NCBI RefSeq assembly: GCF_004799515.1
Contig: NZ_SSMX01000056.1
Coordinates: 1 to 53,470, forward strand
Reading direction: 5' to 3'
Length of the DNA stretch: 53,470 bases
From: Phenylobacterium sp.
Lineage (GTDB): Bacteria > Pseudomonadota > Alphaproteobacteria > Caulobacterales > Caulobacteraceae
A program made the position numbers and the translations under genes. Shown here piece by piece: positions 1 to 8,205 of the stretch. Within the stretch, counting starts at the first letter, position 1. The number at the start of each line of letters is the position of its first letter. Below the pieces are notes generated by a model that saw only the letters and a list, made by a program, of their open reading frames with translations, ran no database searches and was not told where the DNA came from.

Positions 1-759
1 CTACGACGGGTGACCCACGAGAACGTCGACCTCAACCGCAACTGGGTCGACTTCAATTCAGCGCGCCCAGGGAACCCCGGCTACGAGGCGTTGGCCGACC
101 TCATCTGTCCCAGGGCGTGGACGATTGAGGCCCAGGCCAAAGCCAGCGAGGGGCTTTCGGCCTATGTCAGCGAACATGGATTCATGGCGCTGCAACAGGC
201 GCTTTCCGGCGGTCAGTACAGCCATCCCCTCGGCATCTTCTTTGGCGGCGATCAGCCGACGTGGTCGCGCCGCGTTCAGACCGTCCTCTTCGAGGGCTAT
301 CTGCGGGGCGCAGGCCGCATCGCGATCATCGACTATCATACGGGCCTCGGTCCGTGGGGCTACGGCGAGCAGATCGTGGTCGATCGCCCCCAGTCGGAAC
401 GGTTCAAGCGCGCCGCGCGCTGGTACGGGGCCGCCGTCACGTCCCCCTTCGCTGGCGGTGACTCGGCCTCAGCGGAGATCACGGGGGATGGCCTGAGCTT
501 TGCCGCGAGCTTGCTGGGGCATGCCGAGGTGACCGGCATGGCTTTGGAATTCGGCACCAAGCCGGCCATGGCGGTGCTGAACGCCCTCCGCGCCGACGCA
601 TGGCTTCATGCCTACGGCGACCCACGGTCACCCGAGGGGCAGGGGATCAAAGCCGAGGTCAGAGACGCGTTTTTCACGGACGCCGATGATTGGAAGGGAA
701 TGATTGCCGGCCAGTCCTTGCTAGCGACCCGACAGGCATTGAAGGGCCTGAAGACCTGA
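1..759 (+). CDS. DUF2817 (M14-like) peptidase-family protein, 5' end outside window
   Basis: The reading frame is open from base 1 and ends at 759. The first codons read LRRVTHENVDLNRNW, a stretch that in DUF2817 proteins lies in the middle of the N-terminal half, so the true start is upstream of the window; the GTG at 10 is not a real start. DUF2817 proteins belong to the zinc carboxypeptidase (M14) superfamily; their substrate is not established. The remainder includes a conserved DYHTGLGP segment and a C-terminal LEFGTK segment, both typical of this fold. A second, broken copy lies on the minus strand at 49655-50086 and is identical to bases 1-59. The family call is confident; enzymatic function is inferred. 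Confidence 0.8.
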   Translation, partial: LRRVTHENVDLNRNWVDFNSARPGNPGYEALADLICPRAWTIEAQAKASEGLSAYVSEHGFMALQQALSGGQYSHPLGIFFGGDQPTWSRRVQTVLFEGYLRGAGRIAIIDYHTGLGPWGYGEQIVVDRPQSERFKRAARWYGAAVTSPFAGGDSASAEITGDGLSFAASLLGHAEVTGMALEFGTKPAMAVLNALRADAWLHAYGDPRSPEGQGIKAEVRDAFFTDADDWKGMIAGQSLLATRQALKGLKT

Positions 760-760
760 C

Positions 761-893
761 CCTTCGACCGCATCTGACTGCGCAGGCGATCGTCGAGGGG
801 ATTACGCTGATTTCGGCCGACCGGTTGGTCTTGGCCTATCCGGGGCCATCCCATCCGCGCTTTGAGCGGCCGCCCACGCCCTCCGGCAGCTGA
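761..893 (+). pseudogene. Remnant of a PIN-domain (VapC-type) toxin C-terminus
   Basis: Just after the DUF2817 stop, one frame reads PFDRI and another continues LTAQAIVEGITLISADR followed by LVLAYPGP to a TGA at 893. Together they match the last quarter of a PIN-domain ribonuclease of VapC type (DPFDR..L.AQA..EG..L.T.D..L..YPG). The frame changes between the two pieces and nothing upstream encodes the rest of the domain, so this is a degraded tail, not a working toxin. No matching antitoxin was seen. Confidence 0.45.
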
Positions 894-1105
894 ATTGGCC
901 ACGCGGCTCCCCGGTGGCGCGGCTTTCACCCATCACGCCTCTTCTGGACCGCGCCCAAGTCATCACGGCTTCGAATGCTTCGCGGGCCGACCCAAACAGC
1001 GACCTCTTGGCAGTTGTCCACGCGAGGGTGTGAGGCTCAGACTAGCGAACGCGTTGATTCTGCAGCTCGTACTTCGCGCCCGCTGCGCGGCACTGGAGGC
1101 CGGGG

Positions 1106-1876
1106 ATGAAGACGATCGCCGTATTGTCGCGCAAGGGCGGCGCGGGCAAGACAACAGTGGCGGTGAGTCTCGGTATTGCCGCCCAGCAGGCTGGTCTCAA
1201 GGCGGTCGTAGCGGACATTGATCCCATACGCTCCGCCGCCGTGGCGCTCCGTGGCCGCACGGCGCCCGCCTCGATCTTGATCGAAACCACGCCGGGTAAG
1301 CTAAGGGCCGTAAGGGATGCGTGCTGGCGCAATGGGTGCAATCTGCTCATTGTCGACACCCCGCCCGCTCCAACGAGCGACGTGGTCAAAGCCATCGATG
1401 TAGCCGACTTTTGCCTTGCGGTGGCGCGGCCCTCGGCGCTGGACATCGCCGCCATTCACTAGACCATCCAGCTTATCTGGCAGCGAAAGCGCCCCGGGCT
1501 CGTCGTTCTAAACCAGTGCCCGCCAGCGCGGAACGGCGTCGAGGCGGGACTCACCCGCCGTGCGCTACAGGCGCTTGAGTTCGGTCGACTGCCGACGGCG
1601 GAGACCAAGATCCGGAGTCGCCTATGTTACCAACGGGCGGCGGGCGACGGGCAGGGCGTGACGGAATTTCAGCCGCGGTCCCACGCCGCCGTCGATCTGC
1701 AACGACTGCTGGTTGAAGCGGGTGAACGGATCGCCCGCAATGCGGGAGGTGACCGCGAAAACCCGGCGTACGAGAACCGGTCATTTGCCGAATATTCTGC
1801 GGAGCTCGACGATCATTGGCGGCCGTCGCTGCCGATGGTCGCAGCCGGGTCGGCGCTTTGGGGGGACATCCTTTAG
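1106..1876 (+). pseudogene. parA: ParA-family ATPase interrupted by an in-frame amber codon
   Basis: The ATG at 1106 follows a GGAGG ribosome site. The product begins MKTIAVLSRKGGAGKTT, a deviant Walker A motif (KGGAGKT) of ParA/MinD ATPases, and contains the Walker B-like LLIVDTPP. ParA proteins position plasmids, chromosomes or conjugative elements by ATP-driven dimerisation on DNA. After codon 118 a TAG (1460-1462) interrupts the frame, but the same frame then stays open to 1876 and reads like the rest of a ParA (VVLNQCPP, then a helical C-terminus ending WGDIL). The total of about 256 codons is normal for the family. One point mutation therefore separates it from an intact gene, unless the TAG is suppressed. 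No parB is adjacent. Confidence 0.8.
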
Positions 1877-1879
1877 CCT

Positions 1880-2519
1880 CCTGAATTCCCGGCATGGCGG
1901 AGGCGCTCGCCGGAAGCCTCGCAGCGACCGCGAAGTGAGCTTAGGTCACCGATCGGGTGCGGCGGGTCCTCATCGCCCGAAGTGTACTGTTGCGCCGCAG
2001 GGCGTTTCGTAACTGCGTCACGCCAAGTCGCTGGATTGGATGCGCCGAGCACCCGGCAGGAGGGCGCGTTCGGGACTAGCTCCGCCAATCGGGATCGGCG
2101 CAGCCATGCGACCGCAAGCAGACGCAACTTCCCTCTCCGGGCCAGCCCGTCGGGTCTTGGCGTCGATGCCCGTTTCGGGCTGGTGCGCCCCCGGCGGCCC
2201 AGGCTCACGCCAGCGCGCGCGACAAGGAAGTGGCTGATCGGCCCTTCGAGGGCGGGCCGTCCGCGAGCGGCGTCGCGGGCGAAAGCCGGTCCTCCCCTCT
2301 CGGACGCGGCCCGCGCGCGGGGGAAGGGGAAGCCCTTGCTGCGGCCGACTCCTCCAGCAGGGCGCGCGCATTGGGTCGCCGGTCATGTGCGCCCCAGCGA
2401 TCTGCGAAGAACCGGGCGCGGAGTGCGCCCGGGCGGCGGCCGTCCCTGCGTGAGGCCCGCCGCCGGAACTCTTGAGGTCCAACGAACGCCGCCCCCACCG
2501 CGGCGCCCAATTGGCCACG
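1880..2519. other. Non-coding stretch with GC-rich dispersed-repeat character
   Basis: No convincing gene was found in these 640 bases. Long frames exist on both strands, but their products are Arg/Pro/Ala-rich and without family resemblance. The segment around 2290-2335 (CCCCTCTCGGACGC through GGGGAAGGGG) looks like the purine/pyrimidine-biased dispersed repeats common between genes in GC-rich Alphaproteobacteria. Confidence 0.4.
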
Positions 2520-2948
2520 TCAGGCGCGAGCGACGCCGCCACCGGCTGCAGAGCGGATCGGAGCGCGCGGTGCGGCGCCGGCCGATGCGTCCAAGACGCC
2601 AAGGCGCTCGTCGATGGAGCGCACGATCATTGCCGCCGCCCATTTGTGCGCCGTGAAAAAGTCCGCGAAGGCCGAGCCCGCCACGGGCACAGCGCCGACC
2701 ACCGTGCGGCAGGCGAGCAGCAGCGCCGCCCCGCCGAGGACGGCTCCCGGTACGCCGGCGCGGGCGCCCTGCACGACGATGAAGGCGCCGGCGACGGTGC
2801 TGTAGAGGTCCCCCAGGCCGGGCGCCCAGCTCAAGACCCCATCGATGCCGAGGCTGAACGGACCGATGTGGACGAGGCTATCGGACAGGCGGCCGACCAG
2901 GGCCACGCTGTCGCGGATCGAACGGAGCTCATCGTCGGATTTCATCAT
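2520..2948 (-). CDS. DUF4112 small membrane protein
   Basis: The 142-residue product has the DUF4112 pattern: an N-terminal helix (RSIRDSVALVGRLSDS), then GIDGVLSWAPGLGDLYST, a hydrophobic hairpin around residues 45-85 and the conserved VGAVPVAGSAFADFF near residue 90. DUF4112 proteins are small predicted inner-membrane proteins of unknown function. The C-terminal 25 residues are Ala/Arg-rich and probably not conserved. The gene stands alone, convergent with nothing recognisable on its right, and shares a strand with the HicB-like gene at 3008-3637, separated by about 60 bases. Confidence 0.75.
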   Translation of the reverse strand: MMKSDDELRSIRDSVALVGRLSDSLVHIGPFSLGIDGVLSWAPGLGDLYSTVAGAFIVVQGARAGVPGAVLGGAALLLACRTVVGAVPVAGSAFADFFTAHKWAAAMIVRSIDERLGVLDASAGAAPRAPIRSAAGGGVARA

Positions 2949-3007
2949 CGGAGAAGTCCCAGTTGGGCGCGGGGCGCCGGCGAATGACGGATTGGTTTTG
3001 GGGCGAC

Positions 3008-3637
3008 CTACTCGGCGGCGTTGGCGTCGCGGGGGCCATCGCTTGCCGCTTTGGCCGCATCGCGCCTGCGCGCCATGGCGGCCGACACGCTGTCGGCGGC
3101 GCGGCGCACGCCCTCGTAGACCCGGCCATCGAAGTCCGCCATGCGCTTCTCAAAGGTTGAATTGGGTCCGATCGCGTCGTTGATCTTGCGCGCCAAGATC
3201 GTGAAATCATCCTGAAGTTTGCGGCCGGCGCCTTCGAAGTCAGTTCGCGGCTGCTCGCCGAGGTTCATCCGCACCGATTGGGCGATGAAACCCGATCGCG
3301 TCATGCCGCGCGCCTCGGCGGCGGCGTCTAGCCGCTGCACCAGCCGCTCGCCCAGGGAGACGTTCACCCGAATGGGCGGATCGTCGACGGCGACGTCTAT
3401 GAGCACCGCGATGACGCCCGGGTCCATGGCAATCTGCTCAATGGGCGTCGCCTCAGGCCAGGCTTCGCCGACGTTCGCCAGGGCCTGAAGGTGGTCGAGC
3501 GCGACGCGCTTGGCCTCAATGACGAGGCTCGCCACATCATCGCCGCTCGCCATGCAATCCGGCAGATCCGGGAACGTGGCGGTGTATCCGGTCGCTTGCG
3601 CCCCCCGGATCAGGGCGACGAAATGGAGCGTATTCAT
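3008..3637 (-). CDS. HicB-like antitoxin family protein with C-terminal extension, solitary
   Basis: The ATG at 3637 is preceded by a GAGG-type ribosome site and gives MNTLHFVALIRG, a typical HicB opening. Residues 1-85 match the HicB partial RNase H-like domain (TGYTATFPDLPDCMASGDD), and residues 90-130 resemble a ribbon-helix-helix segment (VNVSLGERLVQRLDAAAEARGMTRSGFIAQSV). About 80 further helical, charged residues follow. HicB proteins normally neutralise the HicA mRNA interferase and repress their operon. No hicA-sized gene lies next to it, so it may be an orphan regulator. A longer frame exists upstream to 3730, but the internal start fits the family better. Confidence 0.75.
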   Translation of the reverse strand: MNTLHFVALIRGAQATGYTATFPDLPDCMASGDDVASLVIEAKRVALDHLQALANVGEAWPEATPIEQIAMDPGVIAVLIDVAVDDPPIRVNVSLGERLVQRLDAAAEARGMTRSGFIAQSVRMNLGEQPRTDFEGAGRKLQDDFTILARKINDAIGPNSTFEKRMADFDGRVYEGVRRAADSVSAAMARRRDAAKAASDGPRDANAAE

Positions 3638-3762
3638 ATGGGTCCTCGATCCGCGAGGTCCGTAGATTGTGTATTTTTGCGCAAAAACAAGCGGCGCCGC
3701 GGAACATCGGTCGCCCACATGCTTTCTCACCTCGCCGCGCTGCGCGGCTGGAGGGCTACCGA

Positions 3763-4020
3763 ATGTCTATTCTCGCTTGGCTTGTCGTGGGCCTGATCGC
3801 CGGTTTCCTGGCCAGCAAGGTCGTCAACAAGACCGGAGAAGGTCTGATCGTCGATATCCTGTTGGGGGTTGTCGGCGCGATGGTCGGCGGCTTCCTGTTC
3901 AACCAGTTCGGCCATTCCGGCGCCACCGGCATCAATCTCTACAGCATCTTCGTGGCGTTCATCGGCTCGGTGATCGTGCTGCTGATCTATCACCTGATCT
4001 TCCGCCGGCGGGTCATCTGA
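3763..4020 (+). CDS. GlsB/YeaQ/YmgE-family stress-response membrane protein
   Basis: The 85-residue product starts MSILAWLVVGLIAGFLA and has three hydrophobic segments (about residues 3-20, 28-48 and 58-80) separated by the Gly-rich turns typical of the transglycosylase-associated/GlsB family. It ends in the basic RRRVI. These are small inner-membrane proteins associated with envelope and general stress; their biochemical role is unknown. A CsbD-family gene follows 29 bases downstream on the same strand, a common pairing of stress genes, so the two are probably co-transcribed. The start at 3763 was chosen because it begins exactly at the family N-terminus. Confidence 0.85.
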   Translation: MSILAWLVVGLIAGFLASKVVNKTGEGLIVDILLGVVGAMVGGFLFNQFGHSGATGINLYSIFVAFIGSVIVLLIYHLIFRRRVI

Positions 4021-4049
4021 CCCCATCCCCCAACCCGTGAGAAAGAGAC

Positions 4050-4229
4050 ATGAACAGGGACACCGCCAAAGGCGCGACCCAGAAGGCCGTGGGCTCGATC
4101 AAGGAAGCGGCCGGCAAAGCCACCGGCAACAAGAAGCTGCAGGCCAAGGGCGTCGCCGACAAGGCGGCCGGGTCGGCCAGGGAAGTGGTTGGCAAGACCA
4201 AGACCGCCGTCAAGAAGGCGACGAGATAG
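4050..4229 (+). CDS. CsbD-family stress protein
   Basis: The ATG at 4050 follows a GAGAAAGAGA ribosome site and encodes 59 residues that are almost all Ala, Gly, Lys and Glu, in the CsbD pattern (KGATQKAVGSIKEAAGKATG, then KKLQAKGVADKAAGSA). CsbD proteins are small, soluble, highly charged and induced in stationary phase or general stress; their molecular function is unknown. The neighbouring GlsB-like gene 29 bases upstream supports a stress operon. The sequence is complete with no sign of damage. Confidence 0.85.
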   Translation: MNRDTAKGATQKAVGSIKEAAGKATGNKKLQAKGVADKAAGSAREVVGKTKTAVKKATR

Positions 4230-4454
4230 CGGTTTCATGTGCGTGTCGAACGTCGCGGGCCTGGTCTGCCGTTGGGCTGCAACGCCCAAACTGAGCTCGG
4301 TGCAGGTCATCCCGCCGGCCCAGGCGTATCTGTGCTTGGGCCGGCGATCCACACGCGGAGTCGGGGTCCGATTTCCCGGCTGAGTGCGGTCGGATGTTTC
4401 GCGGGAGAACTGAGTTCTCTGGCCACCTCCGGGCCGCAGGACACAGGCGGCGCC

Positions 4455-4823
4455 GGCCACGACGAGCAGGTGGGGGTGTGCCGCGACTGTGGGCACCTGG
4501 CCGTGACGCTCTGCAGGGCGATGAACATCCCGGCGCGGTATTACAATGGCTACCTCGGCGACATTGGCGTACCGCCCGTCGATGCGCCGATGGATTTCAG
4601 CGCCTGGTTCGAGGTCTACCTCGAGGGCGGCTGGTACACCTTCGACGCGCGTCACAACGCGCCGCGCATCGGCCGCGTGGTCATTACTCGAGGCCGTGAC
4701 GCGGTCGACGTGGCCATGACGAACTCGATCGGTGCGTCGGTGTTGCGGGATTTCGCGGTGATCTGCGAAGAGGCGCAGAACGTTAGCGCTATGACCGCCG
4801 GAGAGCTGATCGCAGCCGAGTAG
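4455..4823 (+). pseudogene. 5'-truncated transglutaminase-like protein
   Basis: From about 4455 the frame encodes the C-terminal 120 residues of a bacterial transglutaminase-like cysteine protease: VGVCRD with the catalytic Cys, FDARH with the catalytic His, and a C-terminus ending ELIAAE. It matches the complete gene at 32857-33699 closely, including FSAWFEVYLEGGWYT. The N-terminal half is absent, and the upstream in-frame sequence back to 4239 is not family-like. In addition, the Tyr-Ala after the catalytic Cys motif (RDYAHLAV in the full copy) reads Cys-Gly here. It is best seen as a duplicated, truncated fragment that is unlikely to fold as an enzyme. Confidence 0.75.
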
Positions 4824-5051
4824 GTTGTCGCTAGATAACCTGCTGGCGCCTCGTGTCAGCTCGGCCGCGATGCAACCTTGCTCACCGGCTCAACAGGACC
4901 CAGGGGCGCGGGGACGAGTTCCCGCGGATCAGGTGAACCTGGGGAGGAGCGTGGCGGACCGACCGTCGCCAGCACTGCAAGACGCGACCAAGAAGGGCCA
5001 GGCGGACCGCCGACCGGCAAAATTGGGCGAGCAAGCGCGGCGACGCGACGC

Positions 5052-5213
5052 TCACTCCGGCGCGTCCTCATCCTCGCCCTTATCGTCGTCATCGCCACCG
5101 CCATCCGGGATGTCCTGAGGATCTTTTCGCGACGGCGGATCGCCTTCAGTCAGTTGGCCCGCGTTGCGTTCTTCCGGCTCAGGCTGGTCGGGGAAGTTGT
5201 CGGCTTCGGACAT
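5052..5213 (-). CDS. Small acidic hypothetical protein
   Basis: An ATG at 5213, preceded at good distance by GGGAG, opens a 53-residue frame beginning MSEADNFPDQPEPEERN and ending in a run rich in Asp and Glu (GDDDDKGEDEDAPE). No family was recognised. The composition suggests a soluble, disordered, strongly acidic protein. The clear ribosome site and clean stop are the main support for it being a gene. It lies on the minus strand in an otherwise sparsely coding stretch. Confidence 0.55.
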   Translation of the reverse strand: MSEADNFPDQPEPEERNAGQLTEGDPPSRKDPQDIPDGGGDDDDKGEDEDAPE

Positions 5214-5292
5214 CGGGCATCTCCCTGCTGTTCAGGGCCAACCGGCAAAGGACGGGTCGGGTTGCGCCGATTGGAGCGGTTCGCGGGCGCTT

Positions 5293-5487
5293 TCAGTCTT
5301 TGCGGCGCAGAGCGCGCAAATCGGCGCGCCTTAGCTCCGTCCAAGCAACGTCTTCGCCCACGCTCCTGAGGCTGGAGACCATTCCCTCGGCGAGATCGAC
5401 CGCGCGCTGTTTGCTCTGGAAGGGTCCCATTCGTGGGGCGCCCGTGACGAACCAGCTACCGTCTTGCTCGGAAACCTAGAAGTTCAT
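5293..5487 (-). pseudogene. Small DUF2188-like reading frame with an in-frame amber codon
   Basis: A start ATG at 5487 is followed by Asn, Phe and then TAG (5476-5478). The same frame continues without interruption VSEQDGSWFVTGAPRMGPF and on to ADLRALRRKD before a TGA at 5293. The VSEQDGSWFV and QRAVDLAEG portions resemble the short DUF2188-type fold, though the match is loose. The TAG may have replaced a Tyr codon. It would be a roughly 64-residue protein if intact; initiation from an internal ATG would give about 45 residues. Confidence 0.4.
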
Positions 5488-5867
5488 CCACGACACGGCA
5501 TCGCCTCTCCAAGCTTAACCTTAGGTCGCCGCCCTTGTTCCGTGGAATCCCTTTTATTTCAACTCCATAGTTAACGCGCGGGTTCGAGGACACGCTCTTG
5601 GGTCAATGACTGAGCTGCGACGCTGGCTTGTCGCGCTTCAGCTTCGCGGCGACCACGGATCACGGTGACGCGCTCGAACAGGCTAGGGCGAACATCCGCA
5701 ATAGGCTTGGTCCGTTGAAGACCGGAACAGACCACGCGTCGTCTCCAACCACGCTTTTACCCCTGGTCCGATCCCGCATTCATCGCTGAAGACTCTGGGC
5801 CGCGCCGGTTCCAGCGGGGCGCATTCCGGCTGCACATGGCGTGCTGGGACCAGTCTTGGGATTTGCC
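5488..5867. other. Intergenic, no gene recognised
   Basis: These 380 bases are less GC-rich in their first part (around 5515-5600) than the surrounding DNA. No open frame with family resemblance, no clear promoter and no RNA gene was seen. Confidence 0.4.
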
Positions 5868-6539
5868 TCAGGCAGCCAAACGAGTGGCGTGGATTCGGGT
5901 CGAGCCGGCCTCGACCCGGATTTCGTAGTGATTCGTCTGGAGGATATTGAGCGCGTTTCGAGGCCGGTGCGCGACGACGTTGACGCCCCCGGCGTGCCTC
6001 AGGCTGTCGAACAGCAAGCCATCGCCGCCGGCGGACCGGATGTCCTCGCCAAGGGCCTGTCCGGCCGCGTAGCTGTCTGGGGCGTAGACTTCGGGTCTGG
6101 AGGCCTGCTGGCCGCGGATATCCAGATAGGCGCCGGCGAGGTCCGCCGTGTAGGCCCGGTACGTCCGGATCAGATCCGCAAATCTCGTGGCATAGGCTTC
6201 ACGCCGCAGATGGTGGGCGACCTCGGTCACCGCGGTGGTGAGGTGAGCGGAGGCATACCATGCGCCCAAGTCCGGCCCGTTGAAGCGCATGCCGCCCGCC
6301 GCCACGTGCAGGAACGCCGCCATGACGACACTCGAATTGGGACGGCCGAACACCCACTCCGACCGAGGGAGACGTGCGACGCGCTCGGCCACGAGGCGAT
6401 CATTGGTCCAGCCGGCAAGCTCCATGACCGCCTCCAGATCGGCAGCCGTCGACACCGTGTCGAAGAGGCCGATAGGCGGAAACTTCGAAGGAATGAGCCG
6501 GAAGCTGGGGACCGGCGCGGGCGCGTAGGCGTCGCTCAA
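5868..6539 (-). CDS. RES-domain toxin of an Xre/RES (ParS/ParT-like) toxin-antitoxin pair
   Basis: The 223-residue product carries the RES domain. Its N-terminal part has SFRLIPSKFPPIGLFD, the middle has RFNGPDLGAWYASAHL followed by TAVTEVAHHL (conserved Arg, Tyr and Glu positions), and the end has GGDGLLFDSLRHAGG with the conserved Ser. RES toxins are cytoplasmic enzymes that attack NAD+ or ADP-ribosylate targets. The best start is a TTG at 6539 that overlaps the antitoxin stop (TTGA), implying translational coupling; no ATG or GTG is available near it. The domain is uninterrupted, unlike the decayed RES copy at 14520-14970. Confidence 0.85.
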   Translation of the reverse strand: MSDAYAPAPVPSFRLIPSKFPPIGLFDTVSTAADLEAVMELAGWTNDRLVAERVARLPRSEWVFGRPNSSVVMAAFLHVAAGGMRFNGPDLGAWYASAHLTTAVTEVAHHLRREAYATRFADLIRTYRAYTADLAGAYLDIRGQQASRPEVYAPDSYAAGQALGEDIRSAGGDGLLFDSLRHAGGVNVVAHRPRNALNILQTNHYEIRVEAGSTRIHATRLAA

Positions 6540-7063
6540 GCGAAGACGACGTCCGCGTCGGTGTAGGGCTCGAAATCGCGATCGATCTCGTTCGGCGCCA
6601 TGTAGAAGCCGCCCCGCGCCGCGTCCAGGAAGCGGCGCACGACCATCAGGCCGTCCTGGGTTCCGCTCGTCACCAGCGCTAAGGGAGGCTGGCCGCCGAA
6701 GGGCAGGGCGCGGTGCGGAGTCCGAAGCCAGGCGATGGCTGCGGGCTCGTTCGCCTGCAGCACGCCAAGCGCCTGGTGGATGCCGAGCAGGGCGGAGATG
6801 CGCGTGAGGACGTCCACGTCGAGCGTGAACTCGCGGTGTTCCCGAGCCGCCCTGACCCAGCCGTAGTAAGCTGAACGGGAGGGTAGTCCGAGCACCAGGA
6901 GGCGCTCCGATTCCGTGAGACCCCAAAGGTCCGTGATCGCCAGAAAGGTCCGAAGTCCGGGCCCGCTCAGCCGCCGCCGATTGGGCGGCGCGAAGCGACT
7001 CGGCTCAAGGATGTGCGGACCGGCCACGATGCTGGGGCTGGCTTGGGCGGCTTTACGGGCCAC
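6536..7063 (-). CDS. MbcA/ParS/Xre-type antitoxin (DUF2384), partner of the RES toxin
   Basis: The 175-residue product has an N-terminal helical DNA-binding region and a C-terminal toxin-binding domain of the MbcA/ParS/Xre type (LLGIHQALGVLQANE, then AIAWLRTPHRALPFGGQPPLALVTSG), ending YTDADVVFA. It should bind and inhibit the RES protein encoded immediately downstream and repress its own promoter. The GTG at 7063 was chosen because GGAGG lies five bases upstream of it; an in-frame ATG at 7087 is possible but lacks such a site. Two short palindromes lie just upstream. Confidence 0.85.
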   Translation of the reverse strand: MARKAAQASPSIVAGPHILEPSRFAPPNRRRLSGPGLRTFLAITDLWGLTESERLLVLGLPSRSAYYGWVRAAREHREFTLDVDVLTRISALLGIHQALGVLQANEPAAIAWLRTPHRALPFGGQPPLALVTSGTQDGLMVVRRFLDAARGGFYMAPNEIDRDFEPYTDADVVFA

Positions 7064-7079
7064 GGGAACCTCCGTTCGG

Positions 7080-7104
7080 ATATGCATATAGTCCAAATAT
7101 GGAC
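7080..7104. promoter_or_regulatory. Candidate operator of the Xre/RES pair: two adjacent palindromes
   Basis: ATATGCATAT at 7080-7089 is a perfect 10-base palindrome, and GTCCA-AATA-TGGAC at 7091-7104 is an inverted repeat with five-base arms. Both sit immediately upstream of the antitoxin start in a locally AT-rich pocket, where the self-repression site of such operons normally lies. Binding is inferred. Confidence 0.45.
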
Positions 7105-7499
7105 TTCGAGCAAGGTTCCGGGTGGTAGCGCTCAACAGTAACGCACGCGCAGGGCGCGGCCTGCGCTCAGGACCGCTGTTTCTGGCCGCTGGAGGCTTTA
7201 CGAGCCTAGGCTGATCACCGAGCGCCCCGCGCCGGGGCGGCATCCGCAAAAACGCCGCCGAATCACCGGCAGATGCGATCGCGCTTTACGCGGTTAGGAC
7301 CGTTTAAACTGCGGCCCCTGCGCCGCTCAGGCGGCGAAATCGCGCCACGACACGCAAGTTTTTTTCGGTGTTCCGCCGATGATGTGCGGCGACGTCTTAT
7401 GGGGCTTCCGGGACGCAAATATTTCCGCAAGCGGACGGTTCACCGCGGTTGCGTAGCGCGTGGATCGTGTAAAACGCGGAAGCAAGCGTGAGTTGAGTA
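7105..7499. other. Intergenic, no gene recognised
   Basis: This stretch separates the minus-strand toxin-antitoxin operon from the plus-strand XRE gene. It should contain both divergent promoters. The segment at 7350-7450 is less GC-rich than its surroundings. No product resembling a known family was found in any frame. Confidence 0.4.
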
Positions 7500-8042
7500 A
7501 TGCAGCCAATGGCTGAGTCGACGGACATAGCGGCCAGCCGGAGCGCCACGCTCTCACAGGCGCTTCGGCGGCTCCGACATCTGCGGGGCTTGAGGCCGGG
7601 CGAAATGGCGGATGCCATGGGCATGCAGCGGCGCACCTACGAATACTTCGAAGCTGGCCGCGGCAAGATCAATGTCGACCGCATCCACCAATTCGCGAGA
7701 GTCCTCGACGTAGACCCCTACGCGATCCTGGCCGCGGTCGAAATCCGCTCGCCGGGCTTCGCGGTGGCCTGCGCCGAACAGAAGCTGATGACCGTTTTCA
7801 TGGTGAACCTGCAGGAGTTCGACGCCAAGGCCAAGGAAACCGTCGCGCGGCTGAACACCGCGACCGTCGTCGCTGGCTTCACCCGGATGTTCGACGCCTT
7901 GGCGCGCGAGGCGGCGGAAGGCGAAGACTTCCTCGGCGCCCGGATGGGGGAGGGCGACCGCTGGACGAAACCAAGCGCTGAGCTGCCGAATGGCGATCGC
8001 GATGGTCCCGAGGACGATCCGGAAGCGGCGGCGGACACCTGA
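7500..8042 (+). CDS. XRE-family helix-turn-helix regulator
   Basis: The product of about 180 residues has an XRE helix-turn-helix at residues 20-75 (LSQALRRLRHLRGLRPGEMADAMG through the second helix, then MQRRTYEYFEAGRGKINVDRI). A helical C-terminal region ends in an acidic, probably disordered tail. XRE regulators of this size often control accessory or conjugative elements, which fits the transfer-gene remnants immediately downstream. A second in-frame ATG at 7509 is an equally plausible start; neither has a strong ribosome site. No toxin partner is adjacent. Confidence 0.8.
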   Translation: MQPMAESTDIAASRSATLSQALRRLRHLRGLRPGEMADAMGMQRRTYEYFEAGRGKINVDRIHQFARVLDVDPYAILAAVEIRSPGFAVACAEQKLMTVFMVNLQEFDAKAKETVARLNTATVVAGFTRMFDALAREAAEGEDFLGARMGEGDRWTKPSAELPNGDRDGPEDDPEAAADT

Positions 8043-8051
8043 CCGTCGAGA

Positions 8052-8205
8052 CTAGAGGAGCACGTCTTCGAGCAGGCCGTCGCGTCGCGCGCGCACCACG
8101 GCCTGGATGCGGGTCCGGACGCCAAGCTTCTCGCACGCGCGCTCGATGTAGGCCTCCACGGTGCGGGCGGAGAGCCCAAGGATAATCGCGATCTCGGGGT
8201 GGAGA
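8052..8205 (-). pseudogene. 3' remnant of a LuxR-type regulator
   Basis: On the minus strand the last 50 codons before a TAG at 8052 read EIAIILGLSARTVEAYIERA, then CEKLGVRTRIQAVVRAR. This is the DNA-recognition half of a LuxR-type HTH. Upstream the resemblance stops at about 8205, and a stop codon at 8283-8285 closes the frame without any start codon. The gene has therefore lost its 5' part. The break coincides with the point where the TraG-like fragment begins on the opposite strand. Confidence 0.6.

Noticed and set aside
2018..2602. Open frames on both strands between parA and DUF4112
   Set aside because: The products look like translated dispersed repeats (LPLPPRAGRVREGR-type sequence), with no start signals or family similarity.
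3008..3637. Complete HicAB toxin-antitoxin pair
   Set aside because: No HicA-sized frame with the GSHH-type motif lies on either side of the HicB-like gene, so only a solitary HicB-like protein can be claimed.
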